The translations under genes and the position numbers were made by a program. Under the pieces are notes generated by a model, which did no database searches, was not told the DNA's origin, and was given only the letters and a program-made list of their open reading frames with translations. Of a stretch of DNA of 8,753 bases, positions 5,209 to 8,753 are shown piece by piece (positions within the stretch are counted from its first letter, which is position 1; each line of letters begins with the position of its first letter). Origin of the DNA: Thermoplasmata archaeon (lineage in GTDB: Archaea > Thermoplasmatota > Thermoplasmata > Lutacidiplasmatales > UBA184); the NCBI GenBank assembly GCA_013044425.1, contig JABEUK010000203.1, forward strand, positions 1-8,753, in the 5' to 3' direction.

Positions 5209-6626
5209 CGCGGGCCGAGCCACGGTAGCCGCTTCCCCAGAAGATCGACGAGCGCCCTATCGAGCTCGAGGCTCTCGGGCTGATCGGCCAGTCCACGGAT
5301 CTGAGTGCGTTCGGCCGCCGCCGGGCTGATGTCCTTCCCGAGCGAGAGCCGAGGGATGGCGACGGCGAGCACGGCCTCGAGGTCGCGCTCGGTGCGCCGG
5401 ACCTCGATGCCGAGCCGGCCGTCCTCGCGAACGTAAGGCCCTTGGGAAACGGGAGCGCCCGGAGCGGTCCACTTCTCGAGGAAGGAGCCGACCCGGTCGA
5501 GGCCCGCCGGGGGGCCGTCCTGCACTCGGACCGCGCTGAGCCGCCCGTGCGCCACTTCGACCAGCACGAGGAGCGCGGCGGAGCCGGCCGCGCATGCGGA
5601 ACCGACGACCTCGAACCCGGCGCGGGCCGCTTCCTCAGCGATCGCGCGCTCCGCCTTGCGGAGCTGGGGGTACAGCGTATCATCTACGAGCGCCGGGCGC
5701 GGCATTTCCACCACCGATACGTGCGTGGCCCGTCGGGCGACGCGCTCGAGCGCGTCGGCACGGGAAAGGTGGCGCGGCTTGGGCAGTTCGAACCACTCTT
5801 CCGAGGGGTGCTCTAGGTACGCCGCCGCCCCGAGGATGAACAGCGCGAGGTTGCGCGGGGAGAGCGCGCTCGCGACGTTCCGGTTCGGATCGACCGCATC
5901 CGGAAGGATGAGCGCGACGTCGGGAGGGAGCCGCGGAGGCTCCTTCCCCGGCGGGCAGAGGCGGACCGGGAGGCGCCAGCTCCGAGCGGCCTCGAGGAGC
6001 GCGTGCAGCGTCCCGAACTGGAGGAGGACGAGCTCGACCAAGTAGCCGGAGAACCCCTCGGTCCGGGCCTCCGAGCCGTAGATCCCGAGCGAGCGCAGGA
6101 ACAGCTTCGCGAGCCGAACCTCCGCGACGTTGGCGGGCGTCTGGTGGGCGCGGAGGTGCTCGTCGTGGAACGGCGTCCGGTCGACCGCCGTGAGGGGTTT
6201 CGACGGATCGCCGATGGCGTAGCCGGGGACCACGTCGACGGTGTAGCCCTGGAACGTTCCCCGGAGGTACGGGTGTTCGGCGTACTTGCGCTCGGGCTTC
6301 GTGAGGATCGCCTCGGCCAGCGCGAGGCCCTCGGTCTCGAGCTGAGCCCGGGGAAGCTCGGGCGGGAAGAGGAGGAAGAAGTCGATGTCCAGCCGGTCCC
6401 GCAAGAACGTCCCCCGCGCGGCGCTCCCCGCGACCAGGGCCCGCGTGAGCGGGCTCTTCCGGGCCTCCGCCGCGAGCTGGACGGCGCGGACGAGATCGGC
6501 CCGCACGCGAGCGACGCGGGCGAGTTCCTCCGGAGAGGGAGTGATCCGCTCCCGAACCCGCGTCTCGATCCGCTGCGCCGCCGCCGCGGGACTCTCTCGG
6601 GACCGGCCGGCGGGCATGACGGACAC
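5205..6626 (-). CDS. cca: CCA tRNA nucleotidyltransferase, class I archaeal type
   Basis: Adds or repairs the 3' CCA end of tRNAs from CTP and ATP without a nucleic acid template. The 473-residue product starts with an N-terminal extension of about 30 residues. Next come GSAARGTFLRDRLDIDFFLLFP (67-88), matching the family's GSxxRGTxLxxxxDIDxFxxFP with metal ligands D80 and D82, and GYTVDVVP (127-134) with the third carboxylate D131. A central domain follows, with EVRLAKLFLRSLGIYGSE and GFSGYLVELVLLQFG, and then DPNRNVASALS, all typical of archaeal class I enzymes. The C-terminal tail domain is less conserved. The GTG at 6626 is preferred to the ATG at 6617 because GGAGG lies six bases before the GTG. 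The gene is divergent from the radical SAM gene and converges on the membrane protein gene. Confidence 0.95.
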   Translation of the reverse strand: MSVMPAGRSRESPAAAAQRIETRVRERITPSPEELARVARVRADLVRAVQLAAEARKSPLTRALVAGSAARGTFLRDRLDIDFFLLFPPELPRAQLETEGLALAEAILTKPERKYAEHPYLRGTFQGYTVDVVPGYAIGDPSKPLTAVDRTPFHDEHLRAHQTPANVAEVRLAKLFLRSLGIYGSEARTEGFSGYLVELVLLQFGTLHALLEAARSWRLPVRLCPPGKEPPRLPPDVALILPDAVDPNRNVASALSPRNLALFILGAAAYLEHPSEEWFELPKPRHLSRADALERVARRATHVSVVEMPRPALVDDTLYPQLRKAERAIAEEAARAGFEVVGSACAAGSAALLVLVEVAHGRLSAVRVQDGPPAGLDRVGSFLEKWTAPGAPVSQGPYVREDGRLGIEVRRTERDLEAVLAVAIPRLSLGKDISPAAAERTQIRGLADQPESLELDRALVDLLGKRLPWLGPR

Positions 6627-6723
6627 GGGGAGCCTCCGCGCACTTGAAAGCTTGGTCGCACGGGGCCGGAGCGGGGTAGCGTTATCGGCGGGCGGCGCGA
6701 TATCATCACGGGGTCCCCGATCG
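6627..6723. promoter_or_regulatory. Divergent spacer between cca and the AmrS-type gene
   Basis: This 97-base region must hold the promoters of both divergent genes unless one is leaderless from inside its neighbour. It has no strong TATA box like that of TBP. On the plus strand only weak AT-rich candidates appear: GTTATCGG at 6681-6688 and GATATCAT at 6699-6706. On the minus strand GGAGG (6637 down to 6633) lies six bases before the cca GTG. An 11-base perfect palindrome (6709-6719) sits four bases before the ATG of the radical SAM gene. Promoter assignment is therefore weak. Confidence 0.45.
6633..6637 (-). promoter_or_regulatory. Shine-Dalgarno deciding the cca start
   Basis: Reading the minus strand, GGAGG is followed by six bases and then GTG (6626-6624). 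The in-frame ATG three codons later would be 15 bases away, outside normal spacing. The site therefore favours the GTG start for the CCA-adding enzyme. Confidence 0.6.
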
Positions 6724-7782
6724 ATGGCTCATCTCGCCACGCTCTTCGAACCGCTCCCGGCTCGCAAGGTCCGCTGCACGGCGTGCGCGCGCTACTGCGT
6801 GATCCCCGAAGGATCGCACGGGTTCTGTTTCGTCCGCAAGAACGAGGCGGGACGCCTCGTCCTCCTCTCGTACGGGCGGGCCGCCGCGGTCCAGGTCGAT
6901 CCCATCGAGAAGAAGCCGCTCTCGCACTACCGGCCCGGCACGCGGGTCCTCGGGATCGGCACCGCCGGCTGCAACTGGCGCTGCCAGTACTGCCAGAACG
7001 CCGAGATCTCTCAGGAGCGCGACATCGTCGGCCGCGGGCTCTCCCCGCCCGAGGCGGTCAAGCTCGCCGAGCGCTTCGACTGCCAAGGGATCACGTTCAC
7101 GTACAACGAGCCCACGATCTTCATCGAGTACGCCCTCGACATCGTGCGCGCGGCTCGGCAGGTCGGACTGTTCGCGAACTTCGTCACGAACGGCTACATG
7201 TCCCCCGAAGCCGTACGCGCGATCGGGCCCCACCTGGACGCGGTGAGCGTCGACTTCAAGGCCAGCGGGGAGGCCGGCTTCATGCGCAAGTACGTCGCCG
7301 CGAAGGGCGACGAGCCGATCTTGGAGACGATGGAGGGCCTCGCGCGTCATGGGGTCCACGTCGAGGTGACCAACCTCATCGTGCCCCGGGTGGGCGATTC
7401 GCCCGAGGCGCTGCGTCGGCTCGCCCGCGAAGTCCGCGACCGGGTCGGCCCCGACACCCCGTTCCATCTGCTGCGCTTCCACCCCGACTACAAGATGATG
7501 GACCTCCCCAGCACTCCGGTGGCGACCCTGGAGGCCTTGCACGCCGTCGCGGTGGAAGAAGGGCTGCGCTACGTGTACCTGGGCAACCTGTGGGGACACC
7601 CTCTGGAACACACCTACTGCCCTCGCTGCCATGCCATCGCCGTAGAACGGTACGGATCCACGATCAAGAGCTGGAACCTCGATGCGGAGAATCGGTGCCA
7701 GGCCTGCGGGGAAGCGATCCCAATAGTCGGCCGACCGCCCGACGATTACGTGCCGACGTTCGCCATGGCGGTCGTCATCTAG
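6724..7782 (+). CDS. amrS: AmmeMemoRadiSam-system radical SAM enzyme (AmrS-like, PflA-related)
   Basis: Radical SAM protein of the group often annotated as AmmeMemoRadiSam-system radical SAM enzyme, or as a pyruvate formate-lyase activase homologue (COG1180). Its reaction is not established to my knowledge. The 352-residue product has an N-terminal cysteine set (C18, C21, C25, C35) followed by VRKNEAG. The radical SAM motif CNWRCQYCQNAEISQ has C83, C87 and C90, closely matching the group's CNFxCxxCQNxxISQ. FTYNEPTIF follows in the barrel, and a C-terminal pair of CxxC motifs (C299/C302 and C325/C328) looks like a metal-binding knuckle. The frame is open far upstream, inside the antisense of cca, but homology begins at about residue 13, so the ATG at 6724 is chosen. 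The partner AMMECR1 and Memo genes are not in this window. The 3' end overlaps the converging exporter gene by 8 bases. Confidence 0.9.
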   Translation: MAHLATLFEPLPARKVRCTACARYCVIPEGSHGFCFVRKNEAGRLVLLSYGRAAAVQVDPIEKKPLSHYRPGTRVLGIGTAGCNWRCQYCQNAEISQERDIVGRGLSPPEAVKLAERFDCQGITFTYNEPTIFIEYALDIVRAARQVGLFANFVTNGYMSPEAVRAIGPHLDAVSVDFKASGEAGFMRKYVAAKGDEPILETMEGLARHGVHVEVTNLIVPRVGDSPEALRRLAREVRDRVGPDTPFHLLRFHPDYKMMDLPSTPVATLEALHAVAVEEGLRYVYLGNLWGHPLEHTYCPRCHAIAVERYGSTIKSWNLDAENRCQACGEAIPIVGRPPDDYVPTFAMAVVI

Positions 7783-8753
7783 GCACCGTCGGGACCCGAC
7801 CGAGGAGCCATGCGCACAGCGCCGCGCCGACGAGCGATCCCACGATGGCGAAGACCACGATGAGTTGGATTCCTTGGAATAGACTCGCGTTCGCGATCGG
7901 ATAGAACGCCGCCCGCAGGACGTCCGAAGGCAGGAGCGATGCCGCGTAGGAGAACGACCCGGTCGTGACGTACGGGGCGAGCGTCGGGCCGTAGGCGGCG
8001 AGGGGGGTTCCCGAGACGCGCCCGAGGAACCCGGTCGTCACCGTCTGCGAGAACAACACCTCGAAGAGCGCGAAGAAGACGGAGAAGCTGAGCCCGCGCA
8101 GCGTGAAGTTCATCCCGGCGGCGCTCCCTTCGTGCCCCGGCTTCGCCGCTCCCGCCGAGATCCGAGTCGATTCCGCCTGGTAGAGCCCGGTGCCGCCGCC
8201 GATCAGCACGAAGGCACCGAGGAAGGCGGTCCATGGGTCGCCCGATCCGACGAAGAGCAGCCAGACCCCTCCGAGCGCGACGACCACCATCGCGGAAGCA
8301 AACAACGTCCGGCTCGTGACGCGCGTCGCGAGGCGGCCCCCGACGATCTCGGTGACGAAGAACGACGCGGCGAGCGGGAGCAGGATGAGCCCGGTGACGA
8401 GGGCCGAGTAGCCGTTGACCGCCTCGAAGTATATGGGGAAGTACAGGAAGATGATCCAGTAGCTGCTATCGAGCACGATCGCGGCGACGAATCCCGCGAG
8501 GAACGGCCGCGCCCGGAACAGGCCCAGGTCGAATATCGGATCCCGACGGCGGGCCTCGATCGCCCAAAAAACAACGAACAGCCCTCCCGAGGCGGTCACG
8601 AGCGCGATGCCGGCGGGATCGGTCGCGGAGGAGTTCCCGAGATCGCCCGCGCCGAGGACGAGGGCGAGCACGCCCGCGGCGAGCGTCGCCGCTCCCGCAT
8701 AGTCGAACCCCTCGGCCGCCGGTTCTCGGGACTCGCCGACGGCGGAGAGGGTC
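7775..8753 (-). CDS. MFS drug-exporter family protein (DHA2-like), C-terminal part, cut by window edge
   Basis: Membrane transporter of the major facilitator superfamily, probably a proton-driven exporter of the 14-helix DHA2 (EmrB/QacA) group; the substrate is unknown. The frame stays open through base 8753, so the N-terminal half lies beyond the window; an internal GTG at 8671 is not the real start. The visible residues (about 325) begin with a hydrophilic linker (AVGESREPAAEGFDYAG) and contain about eight hydrophobic helices. The linker and the motif EARRRDPIFDLGLFRARPF fit the 'R.R.P..DL.LFR.R.F' segment that follows the extra central helices of DHA2 proteins. Later segments include PFLAGFVAAIVLDSSYWIIF, LILLPLAASFFVTEIVGGRL and a C-terminal helix ending in LLGRVPTVPR. 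The TGA (7777-7775) lies inside the last codons of the converging radical SAM gene. Confidence 0.86.
   Translation of the reverse strand, partial: TLSAVGESREPAAEGFDYAGAATLAAGVLALVLGAGDLGNSSATDPAGIALVTASGGLFVVFWAIEARRRDPIFDLGLFRARPFLAGFVAAIVLDSSYWIIFLYFPIYFEAVNGYSALVTGLILLPLAASFFVTEIVGGRLATRVTSRTLFASAMVVVALGGVWLLFVGSGDPWTAFLGAFVLIGGGTGLYQAESTRISAGAAKPGHEGSAAGMNFTLRGLSFSVFFALFEVLFSQTVTTGFLGRVSGTPLAAYGPTLAPYVTTGSFSYAASLLPSDVLRAAFYPIANASLFQGIQLIVVFAIVGSLVGAALCAWLLGRVPTVPR

Noticed and set aside
3978..5228. Long plus-strand frame (416 codons) over lipA and the membrane protein gene
   Set aside because: It is out of frame with lipA, whose cysteine motifs are intact in the other frame; composition is typical of a shadow frame.
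7775..8671. Exporter gene starting at the GTG at 8671
   Set aside because: The frame is open to the window edge, and the residues upstream of this GTG continue a transmembrane helix and a DHA2-type linker, so the true start is outside the window.

Overview
The window is GC-rich, almost fully coding DNA from an archaeon. The archaeal assignment rests on three information-processing genes: a two-repeat TATA-binding protein, an Orc1/Cdc6-family replication ATPase and a class I (archaeal-type) CCA-adding enzyme. A TATA-box promoter set for a leaderless or near-leaderless mRNA agrees with this. Lipoyl synthase is uncommon in archaea; together with the GC-rich genome it makes a thermoplasmatal or other euryarchaeal lineage plausible, but that placement is inference.

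Layout. The 3' end of a NUDIX hydrolase gene (1-261, +) runs in from the left edge. About 355 bases without a convincing gene follow; they hold several short perfect hairpins and then an AT-rich promoter with repeated TATA boxes (571-600). From there a tight plus-strand run of six genes extends to 5208: TBP (617-1165), a TatD-like metal hydrolase (1195-2067), a thymidylate kinase-like enzyme (2064-2702, ATGA overlap), Orc1/Cdc6 (2745-3893), lipoyl synthase (3919-4839) and a small three-helix membrane protein of unknown role (4843-5208). All gaps are 42 bases or less, so this could be one operon reading from the TBP promoter.

A minus-strand CCA-adding enzyme gene (5205-6626) converges on the run and shares the CTAG at its end. 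A 97-base divergent spacer separates it from a plus-strand AmrS-type radical SAM gene (6724-7782). That gene converges, with an 8-base overlap, on the 3' part of a DHA2-type MFS exporter gene that leaves the window on the right (7775-8753, -).

How the genes relate. The probable operon mixes transcription initiation (TBP), dTTP supply (thymidylate kinase) and replication initiation (Orc1/Cdc6) with lipoate synthesis. A TBP gene reading from tandem TATA boxes ahead of a replication initiator could link transcription capacity and replication, but nothing here proves regulation. I see no CRISPR array, mobile element, rRNA or tRNA, and no wholly new system. The most unusual points are the tandem-TATA TBP promoter, the divergent Orc1/Cdc6 motifs, the structured-looking gap upstream of TBP, and the unassigned membrane protein next to lipA.
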